From NCBI GenBank assembly GCA_025757845.1, contig CP107211.1, positions 1,240,001 through 1,304,000 of the forward strand: DNA of 64,000 nucleotides, read 5' to 3'. The notes beneath the pieces were generated by a model. That model searched no databases. It was not told the origin of the DNA and saw only the letters and a program-made list of their open reading frames with translations. A program made the position numbers and the translations under genes. The DNA comes from Oscillospiraceae bacterium (lineage in GTDB: Bacteria; Bacillota; Clostridia; Oscillospirales; Ruminococcaceae). Below, piece after piece: positions 32,699 to 41,059 of the stretch. How positions within the stretch are numbered: the first letter of the stretch is position 1; each line of letters starts with the position of its first letter.

Positions 32699-32769
32699 TC
32701 TTGCAGTCACCGGGCTGTAGCAAACGGGTGGTATGCTGTGGACAGATCAAAATGAAAGAAGGTTTTTGT

Positions 32770-33453
32770 ATGAATCTGTTGCAGGCACAGGCCCTTTGCA
32801 AGACTTACGGCACCGGCGAGACTGCCGTGCAGGCGCTGAAGGACGTGAGCTTCTCGGTGCCCAAGGGCGAATTTGTGGCCGTGGTGGGCGAGAGCGGTTC
32901 CGGCAAGAGCACTCTGCTCAATCTGCTGGGCGGGCTGGACACCCCTACCTCCGGCAAGGTGCTGCTGGACGGGCGGGATCTGTTTGCCATGAAAGAGCGG
33001 GAGCGCACCATCTTCCGCCGCCGGAACATCGGCTTTGTGTTTCAGGCGTTCAACCTGATCCCGGAGCTGACCGTGGAGCAGAATATCCTGTTCCCGGTAT
33101 TGCTGGACTACCAGAAGCCGGACACGGCGTATCTGGAAGAACTGCTGGATGTGCTGGACCTCCGCAAGCGGCGCAGTCACCTGCCCGGCCAGCTTTCCGG
33201 CGGGCAGCAGCAGCGCGTGGCCATCGGGCGGGCGCTCATCACCCGTCCGGCGCTGATTTTAGCCGATGAGCCGACCGGCAATCTGGACACCCGCAACAGC
33301 GGCGAGGTGATCGCCCTGCTGAAGGAGGCTTCCCGCAAATACGCCCAGACCATCGTCATGATCACCCACAGCCGCAGCATCGCCCAGACGGCAGACCGGG
33401 TGCTGCAGGTGTCGGACGGCGTGCTGACCGACTTCGGGAGGTGCGCGGAATGA
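32770..33453 (+). CDS. ABC transporter ATP-binding protein (MacB/LolD type)
   Basis: The 227-residue ATPase has Walker A GESGSGKST, signature LSGGQQQRVA, Walker B LILADEPTGNLD and the H-loop MITHSRS. It belongs to the FtsE/LolD/BceA subgroup. It overlaps the permease start in ATGA. With the upstream two-component system it likely forms a detoxification or sensing module. It lacks a C39 peptidase domain and therefore is not an exporter for the double-glycine leader proteins. Confidence 0.93.
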   Translation: MNLLQAQALCKTYGTGETAVQALKDVSFSVPKGEFVAVVGESGSGKSTLLNLLGGLDTPTSGKVLLDGRDLFAMKERERTIFRRRNIGFVFQAFNLIPELTVEQNILFPVLLDYQKPDTAYLEELLDVLDLRKRRSHLPGQLSGGQQQRVAIGRALITRPALILADEPTGNLDTRNSGEVIALLKEASRKYAQTIVMITHSRSIAQTADRVLQVSDGVLTDFGRCAE

Positions 33454-35768
33454 AAAGCTATCTAAGCCTGATCCCCATTTCTGCCAGGGTGCGCAGGCGG
33501 CAGAACCGGCTGACCATCCTGTGCATCGTCACGGCAGTGTTCCTGGTCACGGCCATCTTCAGTGTGGCGGACATGATGCTGCGCACCCAGACGGGCCGTG
33601 CAGCCGGAAAAAGCGGCAGCTGGCATCTGGAGGTCACCGGCATCACGCCGGAGCAGGCTGCGCAGCTGGTCGGCCAGCCGGACGTGGTGCGGGTGGGTGC
33701 CGGAGCAGTATTCAATGAGAACGGCGAAAGCGCATACCGCCTGAACGGCAAGCGGGTGGTGCTGTATGGTGCCGATGCAGATTATGTGAGCCTGAACCGT
33801 GCCGCAGCCTTTGCGGGCACCTACCCGCAGGCGGAAAACGAAGTGCTACTGGGCAAGACCGCTGCACGGGTGCTGCATGTGGGCAGCGGAGACACTGTAA
33901 CGCTGACACTGCCGGACGGAACGGAAAAGCCCCTCACGGTCACCGGCGTCGGCGGCATCGACGAGGATTTTTACGGTGAGCAGTACAGCATCGTGGATGC
34001 CTACCTGCCGCAGGAAGCCTTTGCGGCCCTGCTGACTGTAAACAGCGAGGCACTGCCCCAGACACATTATGAGCTGGAATACACCAGCGCGGCCAGAGCA
34101 GCAAAGGCCCTGCCGAAGCTGCGCAGCCGGTATGGGAAGATGGCTGTGCAGGAAAACCTGCAGGTGATGGGTTCGGCAGGGCAGAGCAGCAGTACGGCTT
34201 TTCAGACCGTGTACGGTATGGCAGCGGTGCTGTTCGTGCTGGTGCTGCTGGCCGGAGTGCTGATGATCTCCGGCAGCATGAACAGCAATCTGGCCCAGCG
34301 CACCCAGTTCTTTGGCATGATGCGCTGCATCGGCATGAGCAAACGGCAGGTCATCCGGTTCGTCCGGCTGGAAGCCCTCAACTGGTGCAGGACGGCGGTG
34401 CCCATCGGCCTTGTGCTGGGCACTTTGGCCAGCTGGACGATCTGCGCCGCGCTGCGGTACGGCATCGGCGGCGAGTTTGCGGCAACGCCAGTCTGGCAGC
34501 TGAGCCCTGCGGGCCTGTGCGCCGGTGCCGTGGTGGGTGTGGTGACGGTGCTGCTGGCTGCGCAGGCCCCGGCAAAACGGGCAGCAAAGGTCTCGCCGAT
34601 GGCGGCGGTCTCCGCCAGCACCCAGAATGTGCCGGTGGGCCGTGCGGCCCATGCCGGGAAGGGCCGGGAGGAACTGGCACTGGGCGTCCGCCATGCCACC
34701 GCCAGCAAAAAGAACTGGGCCCTGATGACCGCCAGCTTTGCGCTGAGCATTGTGCTGGCGCTGGGCTTTACCGTGCTCTTGCAGTTCGCCTCTCTGCTGT
34801 TGCCCAGTCTGGCACCGTGGCAGCCCGATGTGCTTTACAACGGCTACGGCAATGCGCAGGTGCTGCCCGGCAGCATGACCCGGACACTGCTGAAAGTGCC
34901 GGGCGTCGCCCATGCGTGGGGCTGCACTGGTCTGGTGGATACCCCGGCCAGCAGCGACAAGGGCAACGTGGACCACGTTGTCTTCTGCTCCTACGATGAT
35001 TATATGCTGGAATCCAGCCGTTCCGTGGTGGTACGGGGTCGGATGCCCGGCGCAGGCAATGAAGTGATGACCATCTACAATAAGAACAACCCCATGCAGA
35101 TCGGGGACGTCATCACGGTGAACGGGGTGCCGCTTACCATCGTGGGTGCCTTTTCGGAGGGCGCCTTCCCGGATGATGTGACCCTTATTGCACCGGAAGC
35201 GCTGTTCCGACAGGTGGCAGGCGACCAGAGCTATAATATGGTAGGTGTGCAGTTGGACCGCACCGCCGACGAGGACACCCTCTTCACGCTGGCGGACCTT
35301 GCCACGGATGACGTCATCATGCAGGACCTGCGGGAGAGCAACCGGCAGGACCGCGGCACCTATTACGCGGTGCGCATCGTGCTGTACGGTTTTCTGGCCA
35401 TCATCGGCGGCATCTCGCTGCTGAACATCGTCAACAGCATCTCCATGAGCGTTTCCGCCCGTGCCCGGCAGTACGGTGCCATGCGCGCCGTGGGCATGGA
35501 GGATGTCCAACTGTGCCGGATGATCGCGGCGGAGGCCGGGACCTATGCGGCGTCCGGCCTGCTGGTGGGCGTTGCTGCGGGCCTTGTGCTGCACCGTGCA
35601 CTGTATACCCGGCTGATCACCCACTATTTCGGCGTCGTGTGGCGGGTGCCCTTCGGGCTGCTGGCAGTGCTCTGTCTGTTCGTGGCAGGTGCAGCGGCGC
35701 TTGCGGTGCACGGCCCGGTGAAGCGATTGCAGGCAATGCCCGTCACAGCAGCCATCAACGAACTCTAA
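33450..35768 (+). CDS. FtsX-type ABC transporter permease
   Basis: The 772-residue permease has two FtsX repeats, with membrane helices near residues 25-45, 250-400 and 630-760 and two large outside domains (about 50-245 and 440-625). Helix-flanking motifs such as LAQRTQFFGMMRCIGMS and SARARQYGAMRAVGM mark the FtsX family. ATG at 33450 is preferred with GGGAGG upstream; an in-frame GTG lies 9 bp earlier. Size and layout match exporters or resistance transporters, but the substrate is unknown. Confidence 0.9.
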   Translation: MKSYLSLIPISARVRRRQNRLTILCIVTAVFLVTAIFSVADMMLRTQTGRAAGKSGSWHLEVTGITPEQAAQLVGQPDVVRVGAGAVFNENGESAYRLNGKRVVLYGADADYVSLNRAAAFAGTYPQAENEVLLGKTAARVLHVGSGDTVTLTLPDGTEKPLTVTGVGGIDEDFYGEQYSIVDAYLPQEAFAALLTVNSEALPQTHYELEYTSAARAAKALPKLRSRYGKMAVQENLQVMGSAGQSSSTAFQTVYGMAAVLFVLVLLAGVLMISGSMNSNLAQRTQFFGMMRCIGMSKRQVIRFVRLEALNWCRTAVPIGLVLGTLASWTICAALRYGIGGEFAATPVWQLSPAGLCAGAVVGVVTVLLAAQAPAKRAAKVSPMAAVSASTQNVPVGRAAHAGKGREELALGVRHATASKKNWALMTASFALSIVLALGFTVLLQFASLLLPSLAPWQPDVLYNGYGNAQVLPGSMTRTLLKVPGVAHAWGCTGLVDTPASSDKGNVDHVVFCSYDDYMLESSRSVVVRGRMPGAGNEVMTIYNKNNPMQIGDVITVNGVPLTIVGAFSEGAFPDDVTLIAPEALFRQVAGDQSYNMVGVQLDRTADEDTLFTLADLATDDVIMQDLRESNRQDRGTYYAVRIVLYGFLAIIGGISLLNIVNSISMSVSARARQYGAMRAVGMEDVQLCRMIAAEAGTYAASGLLVGVAAGLVLHRALYTRLITHYFGVVWRVPFGLLAVLCLFVAGAAALAVHGPVKRLQAMPVTAAINEL

Positions 35769-35780
35769 CAAACAAAAAAC

Positions 35781-35824
35781 AAGCGCCGGAGCGCTCCCTT
35801 TTGCGGGAATGCTCCGGCGCTTTT
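35781..35824. terminator. Bidirectional terminator between permease and PfkB kinase
   Basis: AAGCGCCGGAGC (35781-35792) pairs with GCTCCGGCGCTT (35811-35822); TTTT on one side and AAAAACA on the other serve the two convergent genes. Confidence 0.88.
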
Positions 35825-35833
35825 GGGTGTAAC

Positions 35834-36766
35834 TCAGTCCAGCACGGGAATGTCCAGCCCGAATTCCAGCGGGCGGAACCGGGGGCAGACGTTTTCGGTG
35901 ATGGAGATCACCGAGGCGGCCAGACGGCTGCCGATCTCGCAGGAGGCGGGCAGGTTCTTGCCGTAGGTCAGGCCGATGACCGTACCGGCAAAGAAGGCGT
36001 CACCGGCACCGGTGGTGTCGATCACATCCACCTTCTTGGCGGGCACAACGCCGCTTTCGCCGTTGGCGCGGGCATACACGGCACCCTGCCCGCCCATGGT
36101 GACCACCATGCAGGGGATGTTGGCGCTGTGCACGTTGGCGGCCAGCACCTCCCGCATGGCAGCGGGGGAAAGGTGGTCGTAATCGTCCGAGAAGAGCAGC
36201 CCGGCTTCCTGCTGGTTGCACACAAAGCAGTCCACCTGCTGCAAAAAGTCGCGGCGCTCCATGGCGATGCTCATGTTGGAGATGGCCGCGTAGACCCGCT
36301 TGTTGTACTTTTTGGCAAAGCGCAGCACCTGCTTGACCGTCTCTTTTTCCAGATCCAGCTCCAGCGCGATGCTGTCGCAGTCCTTGAAGATCTCGTCTCC
36401 CTGCTCTTTCAGCAGAGCGGTGAGGGGAGTGGTGTCCGGGCGCTTGGAGATGGAGGCGCATACGTCACCGTCGTTGTTGAACACGGCCAGCCAGGTGCCC
36501 ATGCCGTCCTTCACGCGGCGGATGAACTGGGTGTTCACCTTGTGGTTGCGCAGTTTGTCGATGACATCCTGGCCCATGCCGGTGTCGTCCACCAGACCCA
36601 CAAAGGTGGGGCGCAGCTCCACATTGGCGATGTCCTCCACGATGTTGCGGCTCACACCACCGTGTACCTGCTCGACCCGGCCGGAGTTGCGCCCGCCCGG
36701 GATGTAGGTGGAAAGGGGGTACCCCTTGATGTCCACAAAAACGGCTCCGATGACTACGATTCCCAT
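35834..36766 (-). CDS. PfkB-family kinase, pseudouridine-kinase-like
   Basis: The 310-residue ribokinase-fold enzyme shows the PfkB C-terminal signature DTTGAGDAFFAG (anion hole and catalytic Asp) and the N-terminal GGVSRNIVEDIA. IGAVFVDIKG with NSGRVEQVHGG recalls pseudouridine kinases (PsuK), but no psuG glycosidase is adjacent, so the substrate could be another nucleoside or sugar. Start at 36766 follows AGGAAGG; a TATAAT at 36800-36805 (minus strand) with a poor -35 is the likely promoter. Confidence 0.85.
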   Translation of the reverse strand: MGIVVIGAVFVDIKGYPLSTYIPGGRNSGRVEQVHGGVSRNIVEDIANVELRPTFVGLVDDTGMGQDVIDKLRNHKVNTQFIRRVKDGMGTWLAVFNNDGDVCASISKRPDTTPLTALLKEQGDEIFKDCDSIALELDLEKETVKQVLRFAKKYNKRVYAAISNMSIAMERRDFLQQVDCFVCNQQEAGLLFSDDYDHLSPAAMREVLAANVHSANIPCMVVTMGGQGAVYARANGESGVVPAKKVDVIDTTGAGDAFFAGTVIGLTYGKNLPASCEIGSRLAASVISITENVCPRFRPLEFGLDIPVLD

Positions 36767-36875
36767 AGAAAAACCTTCCTGCAAAAATATTTTGCCTTCA
36801 TTATACCAACTCTTTACGACAGAATCCATCCTTTTTGTCATTTCGGGCCGAAAAAGCGCAGAAGGCCGAACTGCC

Positions 36876-37829
36876 TTACAGGGCGGTGCTTGCCGTCCGA
36901 ACCAGGAACTCCATGGCCTGCACGGGGTACTGCCCGGCGGCGGTCTCGCCGGTGAGCATCAGGCTGGACGCACCATCCAACACAGCATTGTAAATATCGC
37001 TCACCTCGGCGCGGGTGGGCACGGCACGGGTGCACATGCTGTCCAGCATCTGGGTGACCACCATAAAGGGCACCCCGGCGGCCCGGCAGGCGGCGGAAAG
37101 CTGTTTCTGACAGCGGGGCAGCTCCCACAGCGGCATGGCGTTGCCCAGGTCGCCGCGGGCAATGACCACCTCGTCCACGAGGGACAGAAACTCCGGCAGA
37201 GCCTGCACCCCGGCAAGGTTCTCGATCTTTGCAAAGATGCGGATCTGCGGCGCACCGGCCTCGGCCAGCGCCTGCCGCAGGGCAAGGATGTCCTGTTTCC
37301 CGCGCACGAAGGGCAGCATGACCCCGGTGACGCCGCAGGAAGCTGCGATGCGCAGGTTGGCAAGGTCCTCACTTGTCAGGGTGGGCATGGGCACCGACAG
37401 ACCCGGGGCGGCAATGCTCTTGCGGCTTTGCAGAACGCCGCCCCGCAGTACGGTGCAGACCAGTGCATCCGGCCCGGCGGCAGTTACTTCCACCAGCAGC
37501 TTGCCGTCGTCCAGCAGAAGCTGCTGCCCGGGGCGAGCTGCCTGCACGAGCTGGACAGGGCAGGGGATGCCGCCTGCACCCAGCTGTACCGTGCCGCCCT
37601 CCGGCAGGGTGACCGGGCTGGCCAGCCGCCCGACACGCAGTTCCGGCCCCTGCAGGTCGATGAGCAGGTCCGGAATGCCGACAGCGTGGATCATTGCCAG
37701 CCAGTCAGTGTGTTCGGCCAGCGCCCCGTGGGAAAGGTTCATGCGCAGGCCGGTCATGCCGGCGTCCACAAGGCGGCGCAGAGTTCCGGCACTGGCGCAG
37801 GCCGGGCCGATGGTTCCATAAAAATGCAT
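36876..37829 (-). CDS. Short pyruvate kinase-like protein
   Basis: The 317-residue protein has the pyruvate kinase barrel: TIGPACAS, MNLSHG, substrate region VIARGDLGNAMP, QMLDSM and AEVSDIYNAVLDGASSLMLTGETAAG. It ends shortly after this motif, so the C-terminal allosteric domain of normal 470-590 residue enzymes is absent and the B domain is small. Active-site residues appear kept, so an unregulated kinase or an enzyme on a related enolate substrate is possible. It is encoded downstream of a LysR regulator (16 bp gap). Confidence 0.82.
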   Translation of the reverse strand: MHFYGTIGPACASAGTLRRLVDAGMTGLRMNLSHGALAEHTDWLAMIHAVGIPDLLIDLQGPELRVGRLASPVTLPEGGTVQLGAGGIPCPVQLVQAARPGQQLLLDDGKLLVEVTAAGPDALVCTVLRGGVLQSRKSIAAPGLSVPMPTLTSEDLANLRIAASCGVTGVMLPFVRGKQDILALRQALAEAGAPQIRIFAKIENLAGVQALPEFLSLVDEVVIARGDLGNAMPLWELPRCQKQLSAACRAAGVPFMVVTQMLDSMCTRAVPTRAEVSDIYNAVLDGASSLMLTGETAAGQYPVQAMEFLVRTASTAL

Positions 37830-37844
37830 AAGGGGTCCCTTCTT

Positions 37845-38729
37845 TCATAGATTGCGCAGGTGTTCCTGCAAAAAGCTGCACAAAAGCCGGACACAGGGGT
37901 GCTCTGCGTGCTCCGGCTGCAAAAAGGCGGCGCAGATGGGCGGCATGCCGTCCAGTGCCACGTCCTGAACATTGTCCATGCTGTGGTCGGAGGTGATCTC
38001 CAACCGGTCCAGGGCCAGACCGTTGCGCTCCTGGGTGCGGTAAAGCACTTGATAGTATTGCTCGCCGATCTCTACCTTCGGGCGGGCACCGGCCTGCCGC
38101 AGGGTATTCCACAGCGGGGCCAGCGGCTCCGGCGCAAGGCCTGGCACCAACAGCAGCTGGCCGTCCAGCTCTGCCGGGGCGATGCTGCTGCGCCCCCAGA
38201 ACGGGCTGCAGCGGGGCACCAGCAGGGCTGCGGTGTGCCGGGTGAGCGCGGTGCGGGCAAGCCCGGCCGCGCAGCCGCCCAGGTCCATCACCAGCCCGGC
38301 GTCCAGCGTGCCGTTCTGCAATTGTGCACATACGGCGTCGTTGGAGAACGATGCGGTTTCCAGCGGGATGCCCGGGTATTGCTGCCGGAACTGCTCCAGC
38401 ACATCCCCCAGCATGGGCAGGTAGCTGGGCACCAACGCCACACTGATGCCCAGCCGCAGGGCGGGGGACCGGATATCCTGATACGCCTGCGCGCACATCC
38501 GGTCAAATTGCTCCACCACCGGCGCGGCCTGTGCCCGGAAGCGCTGGCCCTTTTCGGTCAGGGCAAGGTGATTGCGCACATTGGTGAACAGCGGGCCGCA
38601 GAGCTCGTTTTCCAGTGCGGCAATGCTCAGCCGCAGAGCCTGCCGCGACAGATACAGCCGCCCGGCCGTGCGGGTATAGTTCAGGTCCTGACACAGGGCC
38701 AGAAAATAGCGCAGCTGCTGAATGGTCAT
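37845..38729 (-). CDS. LysR-family regulator
   Basis: The 294-residue protein has the LysR winged helix (MTIQQLRYFLALCQDLNYTR, LYLSRQALRLSIAALE) and a periplasmic-binding-like effector domain (about 90-294). The start at 38729 follows AAAGGAACC. It is divergent from a flavin reductase lipoprotein gene and co-directional with the short pyruvate kinase; either may be its target. Confidence 0.92.
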   Translation of the reverse strand: MTIQQLRYFLALCQDLNYTRTAGRLYLSRQALRLSIAALENELCGPLFTNVRNHLALTEKGQRFRAQAAPVVEQFDRMCAQAYQDIRSPALRLGISVALVPSYLPMLGDVLEQFRQQYPGIPLETASFSNDAVCAQLQNGTLDAGLVMDLGGCAAGLARTALTRHTAALLVPRCSPFWGRSSIAPAELDGQLLLVPGLAPEPLAPLWNTLRQAGARPKVEIGEQYYQVLYRTQERNGLALDRLEITSDHSMDNVQDVALDGMPPICAAFLQPEHAEHPCVRLLCSFLQEHLRNL

Positions 38730-38783
38730 GGGAGGTTCCTTTCCAGAAATAAAACGCAAGTTTTTCTTGATACCTACAGGGAT

Positions 38784-38812
38784 ATTATAACTTCTTTTTC
38801 TTTGGTTGTAAA
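38784..38812 (-). promoter_or_regulatory. Promoter of the LysR gene
   Basis: On the minus strand TTTACA (38807-38812), 17 bp, TATAAT (38784-38789). Confidence 0.75.
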
Positions 38813-38896
38813 TGTGATACTTTTAACAAGAATGGCAAAGCATTTTTGCCACTCTGGAACAAAGCACGAAGAAAAAGAAGAGAAAGGAACCTTATT

Positions 38897-40888
38897 ATGG
38901 AAAAGATCTCCCGCAAGGGCTTTCTGAAAATCGCTGCCGCTGCCGCCATGAGCAGCGTCACCGCAGCCGGTCTGGCTGCCTGCAATGCAGCCAGCAGCTC
39001 CACCGCTGCTGCATCTTCCGGTGCAGCCGGCATCTACACCCCCGGCACCTACACTGCCACCGCCAAGGGCATGAGCGAGATCACCGCCACGGTGACCTTT
39101 GACGCTGCCAGCATCACCAAGGTGGAGCTGGACCTGTCCGGCGAGACCGACAGCATCGGCCAGGCCGCCAAGGACAAGCTGATCGAGCAGGTGATGAACG
39201 CTCAGACCAGCCAGATCGACGGTGTGACCGGTGCCACCGTGACCAGCAAGGCTGTGCAGAACGCTGTGGCCGACTGCATCCGTCAGGCCAGCGGCGGTGC
39301 CATCAACCCCGCTGAGCAGACCACCGAGGAGTCTGCCTCCACCGCCGACTGGTTGGGCGAGGAGCCCGAAGTGGCCGAGAGCGACATCAAGCAGACCGTG
39401 GAGTGTGAGGTGCTGGTGGTGGGTGCCGGTTCCTCCGGCAGCTTTGCCGCTGCCGCCGCGGCCGAGGCCGGTGCCAAGACCATCCTGATCGAAAAGTTCG
39501 GCCACGACATGGCCAGCGGCATCCGCGACACGCTGGCTGCCTGCGGCTCCAAGCAGCAGCAGGAGGACGGCGATGACGTGAACAAGAAGGACGCTGTGCG
39601 CTACCTGTGCAATTGGAGCCAGGGCTATACCCGCCGCAGCCTGGCACAGGTGTGGGCAGACCGCAGCGGTGAGACCATCGACTGGTTCACCGACGTACTG
39701 GCCGAGAGCGGCATCGACTTCCGCCACGAGATCGACGAAAAGCACGACAACGACAACTACGAGGTGCTGGACGTGGGCCACAGCACCCAGTACGGCGACG
39801 AGTACAGCGAGCAGCTGACCATGGACGCCGTGCTCAAGCACGCCGAGGCCGACGGTCTGGAAGTGCAGTACGAGATCACCATGGTCAAGCTGGAAAAGGA
39901 CGGCAACCGCGTCACCGGCCTGATCGCCAAGAATGCCAACGACGAGTATGTGCGCTACAACGCATCCAAGGGCGTCATTCTGGCCTGCGGCGGCTACAGC
40001 GGCAATGAAACCATGATGAACGCCCTGCAGCCCCAGAGCGTGGAGCAGACCTGCATCAACTATTCCAAGCCCGGTGCCAAGGGCGACGGCATCAAGGCCT
40101 GCCTGTGGGCCGGTGCCATCATGGACCAGACCCACACCTCCATGATCTTTGACCGCGGTGCCATCAAGCCCGACCAGGTGGGCGAGTACGGCAAGGCCAA
40201 CGACGGTGCCCTGTTCTGGATGGGCAGCCAGCCGTTCCTGAAGGTGAACCTGAACGGTGAGCGCTTCATGAACGAGTACACGCCTTACGATCTGGTGCTG
40301 CACGCTGCAGCCAGCCAGCCCTACCACACCTACTGCACTGTGTGGGACAGCAAGTACCCCGAGGATGTGGAGCGCTTTGCCACCCACGGCTGCAGCCGTC
40401 TGTACCCGCATGTGAACGGCACCGCTCCGGTGTTCCCCATGGAGTACATCGAGGGCATGAACGCCGATCTGCAGGACCAGGGTTACATCGTGCAGGCCGA
40501 CACCGTGGAGGAGCTGGCCGACAAGCTGGGCCTGCCCAAGGACACCTTCACCGCAACGGTGGATCGTTACAACGAGCTGGCTGCCAAGGGCGAGGACGAG
40601 GATTACGGTAAGGAGGACTACCGTCTGTCCACCCTGAGCGAAGCTCCCTTCTACGGTGTGCGCCAGTCCGGCGGCTACCTCCTCTGCACCATGGACGGCA
40701 TCCAGATCGACGACAACATGCACGCACTGGACCACGACTTCAAGGCCATCCCGGGCCTGTACGTCATCGGCGACATGAGCGGCAACTACTTCTCCGGCAG
40801 CTATCCCTGCCTGATGGCCGGTGCCGCCGCAGGCCGCAGCGCCACCTTCGGCCGCTTTGCCGGTCAGAACGCTGCCGCCGGCATCTGA
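38897..40888 (+). CDS. Lipoprotein FMN/FAD reductase, fumarate-reductase-like
   Basis: The 663-residue exported enzyme has an SRKGFLK signal, lipobox LAAC with Cys29, an FMN-binding domain (about 45-130) with flavinylation motif TGAT (Thr111-Thr114, Thr114 the likely FMN anchor), and a FAD-binding flavoprotein domain (about 170-663, VLVVGAGSSGSFAAA) of the fumarate/urocanate reductase family. It likely reduces an external organic acceptor with electrons from membrane flavin carriers. Codon use is strongly biased to C-ending codons, suggesting high expression. A divergent LysR regulator probably controls it. The acceptor is not readable from sequence. Confidence 0.88.
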   Translation: MEKISRKGFLKIAAAAAMSSVTAAGLAACNAASSSTAAASSGAAGIYTPGTYTATAKGMSEITATVTFDAASITKVELDLSGETDSIGQAAKDKLIEQVMNAQTSQIDGVTGATVTSKAVQNAVADCIRQASGGAINPAEQTTEESASTADWLGEEPEVAESDIKQTVECEVLVVGAGSSGSFAAAAAAEAGAKTILIEKFGHDMASGIRDTLAACGSKQQQEDGDDVNKKDAVRYLCNWSQGYTRRSLAQVWADRSGETIDWFTDVLAESGIDFRHEIDEKHDNDNYEVLDVGHSTQYGDEYSEQLTMDAVLKHAEADGLEVQYEITMVKLEKDGNRVTGLIAKNANDEYVRYNASKGVILACGGYSGNETMMNALQPQSVEQTCINYSKPGAKGDGIKACLWAGAIMDQTHTSMIFDRGAIKPDQVGEYGKANDGALFWMGSQPFLKVNLNGERFMNEYTPYDLVLHAAASQPYHTYCTVWDSKYPEDVERFATHGCSRLYPHVNGTAPVFPMEYIEGMNADLQDQGYIVQADTVEELADKLGLPKDTFTATVDRYNELAAKGEDEDYGKEDYRLSTLSEAPFYGVRQSGGYLLCTMDGIQIDDNMHALDHDFKAIPGLYVIGDMSGNYFSGSYPCLMAGAAAGRSATFGRFAGQNAAAGI

Positions 40889-40905
40889 TATTACAGAACC
40901 TGAAA

Positions 40906-40951
40906 AAATCCCCAGTCTGTGCCGATTCCAGGTGGCACAGACTGGGGATTT
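40906..40951. terminator. Bidirectional terminator
   Basis: A perfect 18-bp stem (40906-40923 with 40934-40951) separates the flavin reductase from the convergent rlmD. A-run and T-rich tails occur on both sides. Confidence 0.93.
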
Positions 40952-41038
40952 GCTTGTTAGGTGGTGTTCCCACACATAATCCCGAACCTCTTTGTAAGCG
41001 GCCTTGCTTTCGGCGGCAGTCACATCCAGCTCATCCAT
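40952..41038 (-). pseudogene. Relic of a C-terminal extension next to rlmD
   Basis: The frame MDELDVTAAESKAAYKEVRD and following YVWEHH resembles the tail found fused to, or following, RlmD-type proteins in clostridia (ESKATYKEIKDYVLEH...). It begins 22 bp after the rlmD stop and is cut off by the terminator hairpin, where the frame loses similarity. A GGAGG site precedes the ATG, so it may still be translated. Confidence 0.5.
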
Positions 41039-41059
41039 GCTTACCTCCGCTTCGATGTG

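Noticed and set aside
32770..35768. ABC transporter as exporter of the MAM-like proteins
   Set aside because: The ATPase lacks a C39 peptidase domain and a fused membrane domain, and the genes are linked to a two-component system.
38774..41038. Long minus-strand open frame across the flavin reductase
   Set aside because: Only its first 30 codons look like coding sequence (the RlmD tail relic); the rest is antisense to the reductase and runs through a terminator.
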